From NCBI RefSeq assembly GCF_013001025.1, contig NZ_CP053021.1:1753501-1817500 (forward strand): DNA of 64,000 nucleotides, in the 5' to 3' direction. Positions within the stretch are counted from its first letter, which is position 1. Each line of letters begins with the position of its first letter. The notes beneath the pieces are model-generated. The model was given only the letters and a program-made list of their open reading frames with translations, did not search any database and was not told the DNA's origin. The position numbers and the translations under genes were made by a program. The stretch is from Sphingobium yanoikuyae. Lineage in GTDB: Bacteria; Pseudomonadota; Alphaproteobacteria; Sphingomonadales; Sphingomonadaceae. Shown piece by piece: positions 8,180-16,698 of this stretch.

Positions 8180-9655
8180 TCATCCTCCCTTGAAGCTGAT
8201 TGTCTTGATGTTCGTGAATTCGTTGATGCCCTCATAGCCATATTCGCGTCCGTAACCCGATCGCTTGATGCCGCCGAACGGCGCGTAGCTGGACATCTTG
8301 CCACCGCCGCCATTGACGGCGACTCCGCCGGTGCGCAGTTGCAGCGCGATCTCATAGGCCTTGCCGACGTCGGCGGAAAAGACCGCACCAGACAGGCCGA
8401 AATCGCTGTCGTTGGCGATGGTGATCGCTTCCTCGTCCGTATCGTAGCCGATGACCACGCCGATCGGGCCGAACACCTCTTCCTGCGCGATGCGATGGTG
8501 GTTTTCCACGTCGGTGAATAAGGTCGGTTCGTAGAAGAAGCCCTTGTCCAGGCCTGCGGGGCGTTTGCCCCCCGTGACCAACCTGGCGCCCTGAGACAGC
8601 GCGATGTCGACATAATTCTGGGTGCGCGTCCGCGCGACTTCACGGATCAGCGGACCCATGGTGCTGGTCGGATCAGCCGGATCGCCGACTTTTACATGGG
8701 CGACCATCGCCTTCAATGTCTCGATATATTGCGCCTTGACCGAATTATGGACCAGATGGCGGGTTAGCAATGCGCAGCCCTGGCCGCAATGAACGGTAAA
8801 GCCCATCAAGCCGTTCATCGCCGCGCCCTGAAGATCGGCATCGGGGCGGACGATCAGTGCGGACTTACCGCCCAGTTCCATCACCAGCCGTTTCAATGTC
8901 GGCGCCGCCTGCGCTTGGATCAGTGACCCGACCTTGTCCGACCCAGTGAAACTCACCAGATCGATCCGCTTGTCGGTCGTCAGCACCTCACCCGCCGCGA
9001 CATCGCCGGTGACGATGTTGAAAACGCCCCTGGGCAGGCCGACTTCGTCGGCGATCTCGCCCAGGATCAACGCTTCGAACGGGGTGTAGGGTGACGGCTT
9101 GAGGATGACCGTGTTGCCCATCAGAAGGGCAGGTACGACCTTGCCGACATTCAGGAAGAAAGGGAAATTATAGGGGGTGATCGCGGACACGACGCCAACA
9201 GGATCGCGCACCATGACGCCTGCGCCAAGCGTGGTCGTGCCTTGCGAATTGGGCGTGGTCTCAACCGGCAGGGGCGTGATCGCAGGGCGGCCCGACAACT
9301 CGATCGCGGCCCGTGCATGTTGCATCGGGATGCCATATTGCAGGAATTGCGCGAGCATCTGGGTCGAACCGGCTTCCGCGACGATCAGAGCGATGATTTC
9401 TTGGGCGCGTCGGTCGATGGCGTCGAGAAATTCGCTCATCTTGACCTGGCGTTCCCGCTGCGAAAGGCGCGGCCACGGACCTTTGTGAAAGGCGCCATGG
9501 GCCGCTGCGATCGCCGCTTCGACATGGGCAGGCGTGCCGACCGGCGCATCGCCGATATTGTCCTCCGTCGCGGGATTGATGACCGCTTCCGTGTGGGTGG
9601 TCGTCACCCATTCGCCGTTGATGTAAAGCGTGTTCTTATTCTTGAGAATTGTCAT
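8180..9655 (-). CDS. NAD(P)-dependent aldehyde dehydrogenase
   Basis: Oxidises an aldehyde to the carboxylic acid. From the ATG at 9655 the protein has 491 residues, the standard length; upstream in-frame sequence lacks family similarity. Key residues are present: Asn163 in PYNFPF (oxyanion), FTGSDKVG (236-243, coenzyme loop), Glu260 in MELGGKS (general base) and nucleophile Cys294 in GQGC. It lies 35 bases after the ferredoxin stop and upstream of VOC and P450 in the same operon. In context it would convert the aldehyde made by P450 and SDR into an acid for CoA activation. The ribosome site is weak (AAGAG). Confidence 0.92.
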   Translation of the reverse strand: MTILKNKNTLYINGEWVTTTHTEAVINPATEDNIGDAPVGTPAHVEAAIAAAHGAFHKGPWPRLSQRERQVKMSEFLDAIDRRAQEIIALIVAEAGSTQMLAQFLQYGIPMQHARAAIELSGRPAITPLPVETTPNSQGTTTLGAGVMVRDPVGVVSAITPYNFPFFLNVGKVVPALLMGNTVILKPSPYTPFEALILGEIADEVGLPRGVFNIVTGDVAAGEVLTTDKRIDLVSFTGSDKVGSLIQAQAAPTLKRLVMELGGKSALIVRPDADLQGAAMNGLMGFTVHCGQGCALLTRHLVHNSVKAQYIETLKAMVAHVKVGDPADPTSTMGPLIREVARTRTQNYVDIALSQGARLVTGGKRPAGLDKGFFYEPTLFTDVENHHRIAQEEVFGPIGVVIGYDTDEEAITIANDSDFGLSGAVFSADVGKAYEIALQLRTGGVAVNGGGGKMSSYAPFGGIKRSGYGREYGYEGINEFTNIKTISFKGG

Positions 9656-9690
9656 CCGATATACTCTTGAAAGGGCGATATTTTCGGGGA

Positions 9691-10014
9691 TCAGTCTTCC
9701 GGCGCGATTGTCACGCGCAGGGTGTCGAGCGCGTCGTCCAGCCTGATCTGGCATGACAGGCGAGATGTGGCGGTGCGATGGTCGCTGCTGTCAAGCAGGT
9801 CGTTCTCGTCGGCATTTGCCTGGCCGACACGGTCGATCCAGTCATCATCGACGATTATATGACAGGTCGCACAGCTCAGGGAGCCGCCGCATAGGGCCAG
9901 CATCTCGTCGACGCCCGAGTCGCGCAGTGCTTCCATCAGGCTCGTTCCCGGCGGCGCATCCAGTTGATGCAGATCGCCACCACGAAGAACGGCTCGAACT
10001 TTGACCACGAACAT
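9691..10014 (-). CDS. [2Fe-2S] ferredoxin, adrenodoxin/putidaredoxin type
   Basis: Small electron carrier, about 107 residues, with the four cluster cysteines Cys42, Cys48, Cys51 and Cys88 in the CX5CX2C...C spacing of P450-reducing ferredoxins ([12 protein letters not shown] and LSCQI). First gene of the operon containing the P450, so it is the likely P450 redox partner. Start choice is uncertain: ATG at 10014 has GGGAGA directly against it, whereas the in-frame GTG at 10008 has the same GGGAGA at 6 bases and may be the true start. No reductase gene is nearby. A promoter element at 10078-10098 lies upstream. Confidence 0.9.
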   Translation of the reverse strand: MFVVKVRAVLRGGDLHQLDAPPGTSLMEALRDSGVDEMLALCGGSLSCATCHIIVDDDWIDRVGQANADENDLLDSSDHRTATSRLSCQIRLDDALDTLRVTIAPED

Positions 10015-10077
10015 TCTCCCACATACGTACCGCCGATCCCGCCGGCGGAACTTATTCATCATTATGTTGCGGATTAT

Positions 10078-10098
10078 GATACAATGAAATATATTTGT
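10078..10098 (-). promoter_or_regulatory. candidate operator in promoter of ferredoxin-P450 operon
   Basis: An AT-rich imperfect palindrome, ACAATGAAATATATTTGT at 10081-10098. Its reverse complement, extended to 21 bases, agrees at 17 positions with 51556-51576, upstream of the TetR gene ending at 50784. The shared half is ATTGTATC. The position, about 65 bases before the ferredoxin start, suits an operator. Confidence 0.5.
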
Positions 10099-10305
10099 TT
10101 CAAGTCGATATTGGTCGGTGATCGGACGACAATCGGATTTTGGAAAATACCTTGCTGAATGTGCTGCCGCGCAGCCTGCTCATTAGGCGTGTGGACAGGG
10201 GGGAGTCGGGTCATCGGCGCGATATTGCGATAGAAATTGCAGACACGCCGGCTGTCGTCTTCGGGATGCGGCGCAGTCCAGCAGGCTGAACATAGGAGAT
10301 GATGC

Positions 10306-11094
10306 ATGACGTTAGAGGGGAGAGTTGCAGTCGTGACTGGAGCATCCAAGGGGATGGGCAGTCACTTCGTCGATGCGCTGGTGGCGGCAGGCGCGCGCGT
10401 GGCGTGCCTGGCCCGCGCGTCGGGTGAACTCGATGCGGTAGTCGCGCGACATGGCGACATGGCAGCGGGATTTGCCTGCGATGTCGGCAACGCGGAGACT
10501 GTCGATGCGGCAATCGCTGCTGCGGCGGATCGTTTCGGACGCATCGACCTGCTGGTCAACAATGCCGCCATCTTTCATCCGTTCCTGGTCGAAAATGCGA
10601 CCATCGATCAGGTGGAACAGCATGTTGCGGTCAACCTGATGGGACCGATCTGGTGCATCCGGGCGGCGATCCCGCACCTGCGCAAATCCCGGGGGCAGAT
10701 CGTGACGATCAGTTCGGAATCGGTGCGAATGCCCTTTCCCTATCTCACCGTCTATGCCGCGACGAAGGCGGCGGTCGAAGCCCTGTCGCAAGGGTTGCGC
10801 GACGAATTGCGCAGTGACGGCATCCGCGTGTCGGTGCTGCGCTCGGGGTCGGTGGCAGGCGGTACCGGAGGCCAGCATTGGGATGGCGAGGTGGCCCAGC
10901 GCTTCTTCGCCAAGATCCAGGAAACCGGACATGCCAGTTTCACCGGCGACTTTGCTGAGCCGACGACTATGGCCCAAACATTGGTGGCCATGGTTTCGCT
11001 GCCCCCCGACATAAATCTTGATCTTGTGGAGGCTCGCTCGGCCAAACCCGCAACGCCCGACTCGCTCAGCAGGTCGGGGGCTAACAGGCACTGA
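10306..11094 (+). CDS. short-chain dehydrogenase/reductase (SDR)
   Basis: 262 residues with TGASKGMG (11-18), NNAA (85-88), Ser136/137 and Tyr150-Lys154 (YAATK): a complete classical SDR. The ATG at 10306 follows TAGGAG with 8 bases of spacing. It is divergent from the ferredoxin-P450 operon across 290 bases and convergent with the crotonase at 11145, a hairpin separating the two stops. Probably oxidises or reduces a hydroxyl or keto group of a pathway intermediate; the direction and substrate are not visible. Confidence 0.87.
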   Translation: MTLEGRVAVVTGASKGMGSHFVDALVAAGARVACLARASGELDAVVARHGDMAAGFACDVGNAETVDAAIAAAADRFGRIDLLVNNAAIFHPFLVENATIDQVEQHVAVNLMGPIWCIRAAIPHLRKSRGQIVTISSESVRMPFPYLTVYAATKAAVEALSQGLRDELRSDGIRVSVLRSGSVAGGTGGQHWDGEVAQRFFAKIQETGHASFTGDFAEPTTMAQTLVAMVSLPPDINLDLVEARSAKPATPDSLSRSGANRH

Positions 11095-11104
11095 CCTTCA
11101 GGAC

Positions 11105-11127
11105 GGCGCCGCAAAAAAGGCGGCGCC
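11105..11127. terminator. bidirectional hairpin terminator candidate
   Basis: GGCGCCGC (11105-11112) and GCGGCGCC (11120-11127) pair perfectly around an AAAAAAG loop. It sits between the convergent stops of the SDR (11094) and crotonase (11145). No T-run follows, so it may stop transcription only weakly. Confidence 0.5.
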
Positions 11128-11144
11128 GCTGGCACTTCTGCCGT

Positions 11145-12029
11145 TCAGCGCCAGGCGGGTTCCTCCCACCAGGGATAGAAGCCCGGCATGTCCTGACTGA
11201 CCTTGTCAGGATAGATTGGCGCGCGCTTTTCCAGGAAGCTTGTGACGCCTTCGCCTGCATCAGCGCTGCGCCCGCGTGCGTAGACGGCGCGGCTGTCGAT
11301 GCGATGGGCCTCCATCGGGTGGCTCATGCCCAGGCCGCGCCACAGCATCTGTCGCATGAGCGACACCGAAACGGCAGCAGTATTCTCGGCGATCTCGCGG
11401 GCGATCTCTCGCGCAATGCCCAGCAGTGCGCCGGGCGCATGGACCGATCGCAACAAGCCGCCGGCCAGTGCCTCGTCCGCCAGCATGACGCGACCGGTCG
11501 CGCACCATTCCATTGCCTTGCTGATGCCGACGAGCCGGGGGAGGAACCAGCTCGACGCCGCTTCCGGCACGATGCCGCGCCTGGCGAAGACGAAACCGAT
11601 CTTGGCGCCATCGGACGCGATGCGGATGTCCATCGGCAATGTCATGGTAATGCCCACACCCACCGCGGGACCATTGATCGCCGCAATGACGGGCTTGAGG
11701 CTGTTGAAGATGCGCAGCGTCACCTGGCCGCCGCTATCCCGCACTTCTGCGTGGGACCAGTCGATACTGCCGTCCGCGCTGATGGGCCCGCCGTCGCGGA
11801 CGGCATAGTTGAAGGTGTCGGCGCCCGCCTCCAGATCTGCGCCGGCACAGAAGCCCCGGCCCTTGCCGGTAACAATGACCACACGCACCAGATCATCCGC
11901 ATCGCTGCGGTCGAACGCGGCGATCAGTTCCTGCGCCATGGTCGGATTGAAGGCGTTGAGCCGATCGGGCCGGTTGAGCGTAATGGTGGCGATTCCGTCG
12001 GCCACGTCATAGCGGATCGTTTCGAACAT
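11145..12029 (-). CDS. enoyl-CoA hydratase/isomerase family protein (crotonase)
   Basis: Crotonase-fold protein of 294 residues that would hydrate or isomerise an enoyl-CoA. Oxyanion-hole segments are GFCAGADL (59-66) and NGPAVGVG (119-126); Glu156 in IVPEAASSW occupies the second catalytic position, while the first (GITMTL) has no acidic residue, so isomerase or another reaction is possible. The start follows AAGGAG. It is transcribed toward the SDR at 10306 and lies 30 bases downstream of the GntR gene, so probably in that operon (SDR 13672, GntR 12839, crotonase 12029). Confidence 0.88.
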   Translation of the reverse strand: MFETIRYDVADGIATITLNRPDRLNAFNPTMAQELIAAFDRSDADDLVRVVIVTGKGRGFCAGADLEAGADTFNYAVRDGGPISADGSIDWSHAEVRDSGGQVTLRIFNSLKPVIAAINGPAVGVGITMTLPMDIRIASDGAKIGFVFARRGIVPEAASSWFLPRLVGISKAMEWCATGRVMLADEALAGGLLRSVHAPGALLGIAREIAREIAENTAAVSVSLMRQMLWRGLGMSHPMEAHRIDSRAVYARGRSADAGEGVTSFLEKRAPIYPDKVSQDMPGFYPWWEEPAWR

Positions 12030-12059
12030 AAGGCTTTTCTCTCCTTATGCGCTAATATT

Positions 12060-12839
12060 TCAGCGTGCGCCGCGATCGCCGATCACGTCGATGACGGCAT
12101 GGCGATCCTCATCCTTGAGCCAATAGTCATTGGCGCGTTCGACGTGCAAGCGCCAATGGACTTCAGCCGCATTGGCTTCGCCTGCCTCTACCAGCGCGAT
12201 CAGACGCGCGACCGATCGGACGCCAAGGCCGCGGAAGGCCAGCCAGGACGCATCTGGATCGGCCGGCTCGTGCAGGGCGGCATTGCGGTTTCGCTGGTGC
12301 CGTTCGAGCAGGGTCGCGATGGTATCGGCAGTCAGGGTGAGCATCTGGTTGCCGGTTAGTTCGACCAGCAGATGATGGAAACGGGCCATCGCTGCGCCGA
12401 GCGCAGGCCAGGCCCTGGCCTCCAGCAGTCCGTCGAGATCGGCATGGGCGCCCCGCAGGCGACCGATATCGCGCCGGTCGCAGCGCTGCGCGACCAGCCG
12501 CGCGGCAAAGGGTTCGAAGGCTAGACGGGCCTCGTAAAGCTGTTCGATCGTCGTGCCAGCCGCTTGCAACGTCTGGCCTGTCATCCGCACCGCGCCTTCG
12601 CCACTTGGTTGCCGGACGCGGACACCCGTGCGGCTGCCGTGGCGCACCTCGATCAGCCGCTCGCTTTCCAAGATGCGGAATGCTTCCCGCAAGGTGGGGC
12701 GCGACACGCCGAAGCGCTGCATCAGTTGCGGCGTAGGATCAAGCAGGCCGTCGGCAAAAGCGCCAGCCGCGATTTCGCGCCGCAACTGATCGGCGATCGC
12801 GTCGGACGCGCGTTGGCGGATCGGGGCGTGGTCAGTCAT
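12060..12839 (-). CDS. GntR family (FadR subfamily) transcriptional regulator
   Basis: 259 residues. N-terminal winged helix at about 8-75, with QLMQRFGVSRPTLREAFRILESERLIEVRHG typical of GntR (given here only for its VSRPTLREAFRILE core), and a C-terminal FCD-type helical ligand domain. The ATG at 12839 overlaps the TGA of the preceding SDR (ATGA), which decides the start and implies translational coupling. The perfect inverted repeat at 13699-13745 in front of this operon is a plausible target. FadR-type proteins usually respond to acyl-CoAs or organic acids; the effector here is unknown. Confidence 0.88.
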   Translation of the reverse strand: MTDHAPIRQRASDAIADQLRREIAAGAFADGLLDPTPQLMQRFGVSRPTLREAFRILESERLIEVRHGSRTGVRVRQPSGEGAVRMTGQTLQAAGTTIEQLYEARLAFEPFAARLVAQRCDRRDIGRLRGAHADLDGLLEARAWPALGAAMARFHHLLVELTGNQMLTLTADTIATLLERHQRNRNAALHEPADPDASWLAFRGLGVRSVARLIALVEAGEANAAEVHWRLHVERANDYWLKDEDRHAVIDVIGDRGAR

Positions 12840-13672
12840 GGCGCGCCCCTGTCGGCGCTGCGTGCGAACGCTTCCTGGCTGCGCTTGTGGAGATAGGTCA
12901 ATGCCCCCACCGGAATGCGGCTGCCCCCCGTCACCTGTACCACCGTGCCCGACGTCCAACTGCTTTCGTCGGCGGCGAAATATACGGCGAGTGGGCCGAC
13001 ATCGTCGACCACGCCCAGCCGCAGCAGGGGTACGGTCTCGATCTGGCGGCGGCGGCGATTCTCGCTATCCATCGCCGAGGAGCTTTCGGTCAGAACAACA
13101 CCGGGCGCAATGGCATTCACGCGGATATTGAGATGCCCCCATTCGACCGCCATGGTCGCGGTGAGGCTTTCCACGCCCGCCTTTGCCGCGCCGTAATTGC
13201 CGGTCATCGGGCAAGGCTGAGAGCCGGAGCGCGAGGAGATATTGACGATCGATCCCCCGATGTCCCGCATCGCGCGCGCGGCAGCCTGCGCGGCGAAGAA
13301 GGTCCATTTGAGGTTGAGGTCGACGACCCGGTCCCATTGCCCTTCGTCCATGTCGATCAGCGGGCCGACATCGGCAGGCGTCGCGCTGCCGGCATTGTTG
13401 ACCCAGCAGTCGATGCGCCCGCGCCCCTTGAGCGCCAGCGCTGCGGCGACCAGGTCGGCTATGCCCCGATGGCTCATGATGTCGCCGGGAGCGACAACGA
13501 CATGGACACCTAATGCGCGTAATTCTGTGGCTGTCTCCTCCAGCGGACACAGGCTGCGGCCGCTAATCACGATATCGGCACCCGCCATTGCCATGGCGCG
13601 GGCGATCCCGCGTCCGATACCCCGGCCACCACCCGTCACCACCACGGTCTTGCCCGTCAGGTCGAACATCAT
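12836..13672 (-). CDS. short-chain dehydrogenase/reductase (SDR)
   Basis: 278 residues with VTGGGRGIG near 13-21, VNNAG near 92, NISSRSG and YGAAK as catalytic Ser and Tyr-Lys. The C-terminus is about 25 residues longer than a minimal SDR (after GGSRIPVG). Two adjacent ATGs (13672 and 13669) follow GGAGAGAGGA; either may be used. First gene of an operon with the GntR regulator, divergent from the acyl-CoA dehydrogenase at 13786. Likely acts on a hydroxyacyl or ring hydroxyl of an intermediate. Confidence 0.88.
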   Translation of the reverse strand: MMFDLTGKTVVVTGGGRGIGRGIARAMAMAGADIVISGRSLCPLEETATELRALGVHVVVAPGDIMSHRGIADLVAAALALKGRGRIDCWVNNAGSATPADVGPLIDMDEGQWDRVVDLNLKWTFFAAQAAARAMRDIGGSIVNISSRSGSQPCPMTGNYGAAKAGVESLTATMAVEWGHLNIRVNAIAPGVVLTESSSAMDSENRRRRQIETVPLLRLGVVDDVGPLAVYFAADESSWTSGTVVQVTGGSRIPVGALTYLHKRSQEAFARSADRGAP

Positions 13673-13698
13673 TCCTCTCTCCGTGCCACTTATCAAGG

Positions 13699-13745
13699 AA
13701 CCCATCTGATATTGACATGGAAACCCTGTCAATATCAGATGGGTT
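13699..13745. promoter_or_regulatory. perfect 19-bp inverted repeat in divergent promoter
   Basis: AACCCATCTGATATTGACA (13699-13717) is repeated exactly in inverted form at 13727-13745, with a 9-base spacer. TTGACA at the inner end of each arm could serve as -35 box in both directions. It lies between the divergent starts of the SDR-GntR-crotonase operon (13672) and the acyl-CoA dehydrogenase pair (13786), so it is a strong candidate operator, most simply for the GntR protein. Confidence 0.65.
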
Positions 13746-13785
13746 CAGGGTCGGCATGAATCGGCCACGGCAGGAGAAGATGGCC

Positions 13786-14925
13786 ATGGAGTTCGCCTGG
13801 ACCGACGACCAGCGGGCGTATCGCGAGCGGGTGCGGGGTGCGCTCGAAGAATTGCTCCCGGCGGACTGGGACAGCCATTATGCGCCCCAGGGCTATGGAT
13901 CGGCCGACCAGATCGCCTTCAGCCGGACATTCTGCCCGCAACTGGCCGAACGCGACCTGCTGGTGCGTCACTGGCCCGAACAATGGGGCGGCCGAAGCGC
14001 CGATCCATGGGAACAGTTCATACTGGCCGAAGAGATGAAACAGCGCGGGGAACCGCGCGGCCCCCAATATATGAACGTCAACTGGCTTGGGCCGACGCTC
14101 ATGAAATATGGCACGCCCCGGCAGCAGGCCGAGCATCTGGGCCGGATCGCGCGGGGTGAGGTAATCTGGTGCCAGGGCTATTCAGAGCCGGGGGCGGGCA
14201 CCGATCTGGCCGCGCTCCAGACCCGCGCGCAGAAGGTGGAGGGCGGCTATGTCGTCAACGGCCAGAAAATCTGGACCAGTTATGCGGGGAAGGCCGATTT
14301 CTGTTTCCTGCTCGCGCGCACAGGCGCGGAGCGCAAGGCGATTTCCATCTTCCTGGTACCGATGGATTCAGCCGGGATAGAGGTGAAGCCTTTTCCGGGG
14401 CTCGTGAGCGAAGGGCATCTCAACGAGATGTTCTTTACCGACCTGTTCGTGCCCGACAGCGCCCGGGTGGGGGAAGAGGGCAAGGCCTGGGACATCATCA
14501 CTTATGCGCTCGGCTTCGAGCGGGTCGGCATTCCGCGCTATCATGTAGGCAGAAAGCTGCTCGATCGCGCCATCGCACGATTGGCAGCGGAGGGGCGCGG
14601 CGATGATCCGATCATCAAGGCGAGGGTCGGCCGTATCCATGCCAAGTTCGAGGCAGCCCGCCTGTTGACCTATGTCGTCGTCGACGAACGCGCCAGGCAG
14701 GCGCCGCCCAGCGTCAACGGCAATATCAGCCGCATCGCCGCGTCTGAGGCCTGCACGGATCTCACCCATTTCCTGATGGAGTATCTGCCCGACATATTGG
14801 CGGGCGGCGACGCGATCCTGCGCGAATTCCATCGGGGCAACATCGCTGCGACCATCGCGGCAGGCACCTACGAGTTGCAACTCAACCTGATAGCGCGCGG
14901 CGCGCTTGACCTGCCGAAGGGGTAG
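13786..14925 (+). CDS. acyl-CoA dehydrogenase, large subunit of a likely heteromeric pair
   Basis: 379 residues. Shows the FAD/substrate segment CQGYSEPGAGTDLAAL near 125-140, NGQKIWTS, and a C-terminus ending in GTYELQLNLIARGALDLP, as in acyl-CoA dehydrogenases that work as alpha2beta2 complexes (ChsE-type in steroid side-chain oxidation). It lacks the GGxGxxxE catalytic segment, which the next gene supplies. ATG 13786 has GGAG at 9 bases; ATG 13780 is also in frame but too close. Three bases separate it from the next gene. The inverted repeat at 13699-13745 lies in its promoter. Confidence 0.9.
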   Translation: MEFAWTDDQRAYRERVRGALEELLPADWDSHYAPQGYGSADQIAFSRTFCPQLAERDLLVRHWPEQWGGRSADPWEQFILAEEMKQRGEPRGPQYMNVNWLGPTLMKYGTPRQQAEHLGRIARGEVIWCQGYSEPGAGTDLAALQTRAQKVEGGYVVNGQKIWTSYAGKADFCFLLARTGAERKAISIFLVPMDSAGIEVKPFPGLVSEGHLNEMFFTDLFVPDSARVGEEGKAWDIITYALGFERVGIPRYHVGRKLLDRAIARLAAEGRGDDPIIKARVGRIHAKFEAARLLTYVVVDERARQAPPSVNGNISRIAASEACTDLTHFLMEYLPDILAGGDAILREFHRGNIAATIAAGTYELQLNLIARGALDLPKG

Positions 14926-14928
14926 ACC

Positions 14929-15849
14929 ATGGACATGGAACTGAACGGCGACCAGCAGATGCTGGTGGATGCGGTCCGTACTCTGGGGGCGAAATGGCGC
15001 GACATGCCGATGGGGCATGAGCGCGACTATAGCCATTTTGCCGCTGACCTTCAGGATGCGCTCGATGTGCACGGTTTTATGCGCGTCGGGGTGGATTGGG
15101 GAATGCTGGAGGCGGCGCTGGTGGTGCTGGAAATATCGCAGCTGCCGGTCGTGACAAGCGCCGGCGCGTCCGCGCTGGTGGCACCTGCATTGCTGGGCGG
15201 GACGCTCGACGATCCGATAGCGTTGCTGTCAGGCGACCTTGGCAAGGCGCAGCGGCTGCTGCCGGTGGCGCGCCATGGCCTGGCCGAGCGAAAAGGGCAG
15301 GCGGTTCTGCTCGATCTTTCAGGGATGGTCGTGGAGCCGGTCGAGTCCATCTTCGCCTATCCCTATGGCCGCTTCGTCACCGTACCGGATATGTCCGTGG
15401 CACGGCCCGTCGGGGATGCCGCCCGGCTGCGTCAATGGCATCGCGTCGCCATCGCTGTCGAATGTGCTGGCGCGGCGAAGGCTGCGATAACCCTGACCGT
15501 TCAGCATGTGAAGGACCGTATGGTGTTTGGCCGGCCGGTCGGATCGTTCCAGGCGGTGCAGCACCGGCTCGCCCAATGTCACCAGATCGCCTGCGCGATG
15601 CGGATGCTGGCCCTGTACGCTGCCTGGTCGGGCGAGGCGGTCGCGGCGGACATTGCGGCGACCTATGCGCAGGATCATGTCGGCAAGCTTGCCTTCGATC
15701 TGCACCAGTTCAACGGCGGCATGGGAGTGACGGCCGAGCATAAGCTGCATTTCTTCACCTATCGCCTGCGTGCGCTCCAGGCAGAACTGGGCGGTGCGGA
15801 TGCGGCCGCCGGTGCGGTGTACGACGCGCTCTGGGACAGGGCCGCCTAG
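14929..15849 (+). CDS. acyl-CoA dehydrogenase, small subunit of a likely heteromeric pair
   Basis: 306 residues, shorter than normal acyl-CoA dehydrogenases (about 380) with a reduced beta domain. The second helical domain is recognisable: DRMVFGRPVGSFQAVQH near 198-214 and FNGGMGVTAEHKLHFF near 262-277, where the Glu is the expected catalytic base. It starts 3 bases after the larger subunit's stop, so equimolar expression is likely. The large subunit has the FAD segment but not this Glu; the two complement one another, as known for heterotetrameric acyl-CoA dehydrogenases. Substrate chain length is unknown. Confidence 0.87.
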   Translation: MDMELNGDQQMLVDAVRTLGAKWRDMPMGHERDYSHFAADLQDALDVHGFMRVGVDWGMLEAALVVLEISQLPVVTSAGASALVAPALLGGTLDDPIALLSGDLGKAQRLLPVARHGLAERKGQAVLLDLSGMVVEPVESIFAYPYGRFVTVPDMSVARPVGDAARLRQWHRVAIAVECAGAAKAAITLTVQHVKDRMVFGRPVGSFQAVQHRLAQCHQIACAMRMLALYAAWSGEAVAADIAATYAQDHVGKLAFDLHQFNGGMGVTAEHKLHFFTYRLRALQAELGGADAAAGAVYDALWDRAA

Positions 15850-15866
15850 CTTTCTGCGCGCGTTCT

Positions 15867-16520
15867 TCAGGCTGGCGGAAAGCCTACGCTGGTCGCAACC
15901 TGTTGCGCGCAAGCGGCGATCATGCCTTCCAGGGTCACATCACTGCGCGCGCGATGGACATCCATCAGGGCGCCCAGTCGCTCCAGCATCATCATGATCG
16001 TGCCCGACATTGCGGCGGCAGGAGCGAAAGAAGGCGTGCGCCCCGCCTGCTGCGCCGCAACGATACGGTCGGCGAGCGCAACGAGCAGGGGCCTGACAGA
16101 ATCCTCGCGCACTTGGACGAATCGCACGTCGCCCTCCTCGGCGGCGAGATTGCGGGTGCGCAGCAGTGCCCGATGTCCGTCCCAGAAGGCGATGTACAGC
16201 CTGACGAGGCTGATGGCCTTTTCCATGCTGTTGTCCTGGGTCCATTCGCTGTCGAACAGTGCCATGATCTGCGGGGTGCTCTGCACCAGTTCCGCGCTTG
16301 CGGCGCAAACCACTTCAATTACGCTGTCGAAATAAAGATAAAAGGTGGCCGATGCGGTTTTAGCGCGCGCAGCGATATCCACGACCTTGATGTCGCGGAT
16401 CGGAATGCCGTTTAGCAGATCTACGGTTGCGTCGATCAGCCGGCGGCGGGTCTTCAGACCTTTGGCGCCCATGCGTTGTCCGCTTTGATTCTCTTTCGGT
16501 TGCGCAAGCGCGGTTTTCAT
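15867..16520 (-). CDS. TetR family transcriptional regulator
   Basis: 217 residues. Helix-turn-helix near 25-70: TRRRLIDATVDLLN, then VVDIAARAKTASATFYLYF. The rest is a helical ligand domain. ATG 16520 is preferred because AGGA lies 6 bases upstream; another ATG (16526) overlaps that site. Convergent with the acyl-CoA dehydrogenase pair, divergent from the crotonase operon beginning at 16699; the AAATGC/GCATTT palindrome between them is its probable operator. Target is probably the 16.7-21.8 kb operon and itself. Confidence 0.86.
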   Translation of the reverse strand: MKTALAQPKENQSGQRMGAKGLKTRRRLIDATVDLLNGIPIRDIKVVDIAARAKTASATFYLYFDSVIEVVCAASAELVQSTPQIMALFDSEWTQDNSMEKAISLVRLYIAFWDGHRALLRTRNLAAEEGDVRFVQVREDSVRPLLVALADRIVAAQQAGRTPSFAPAAAMSGTIMMMLERLGALMDVHRARSDVTLEGMIAACAQQVATSVGFPPA

Positions 16521-16600
16521 ATTCATTCCTGCGGCGTCGGTACTGGCGGTTCGAAGTCCGTCCCTGACATTCGTTCGTCTTTGCAGAAGCATCGGATTCT

Positions 16601-16625
16601 TGCAAATGCACAAGGCATTTCCTTT
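16601..16625. promoter_or_regulatory. palindrome between divergent TetR and crotonase genes
   Basis: AAATGC (16604-16609), ACAAG, GCATTT (16615-16620) form a perfect inverted repeat, with TGC before and further TTTGC after. It is centred in the 180-base gap between the TetR start at 16520 and the crotonase start at 16699, where an autoregulatory TetR operator is expected. Confidence 0.45.
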
Positions 16626-16698
16626 GCAGCGTGGGCGCCACCCATCATGCTGGCGCCTGCGCAAGGCGATGGGTAGGATCGTGGTCATGGAAGATGCT

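Noticed and set aside
11304..12359. 351-codon open frame on the plus strand opposite the crotonase and GntR genes
   Set aside because: It crosses two clear minus-strand genes and their gap, and its protein has no family motifs; long antisense frames are common in GC-rich DNA.
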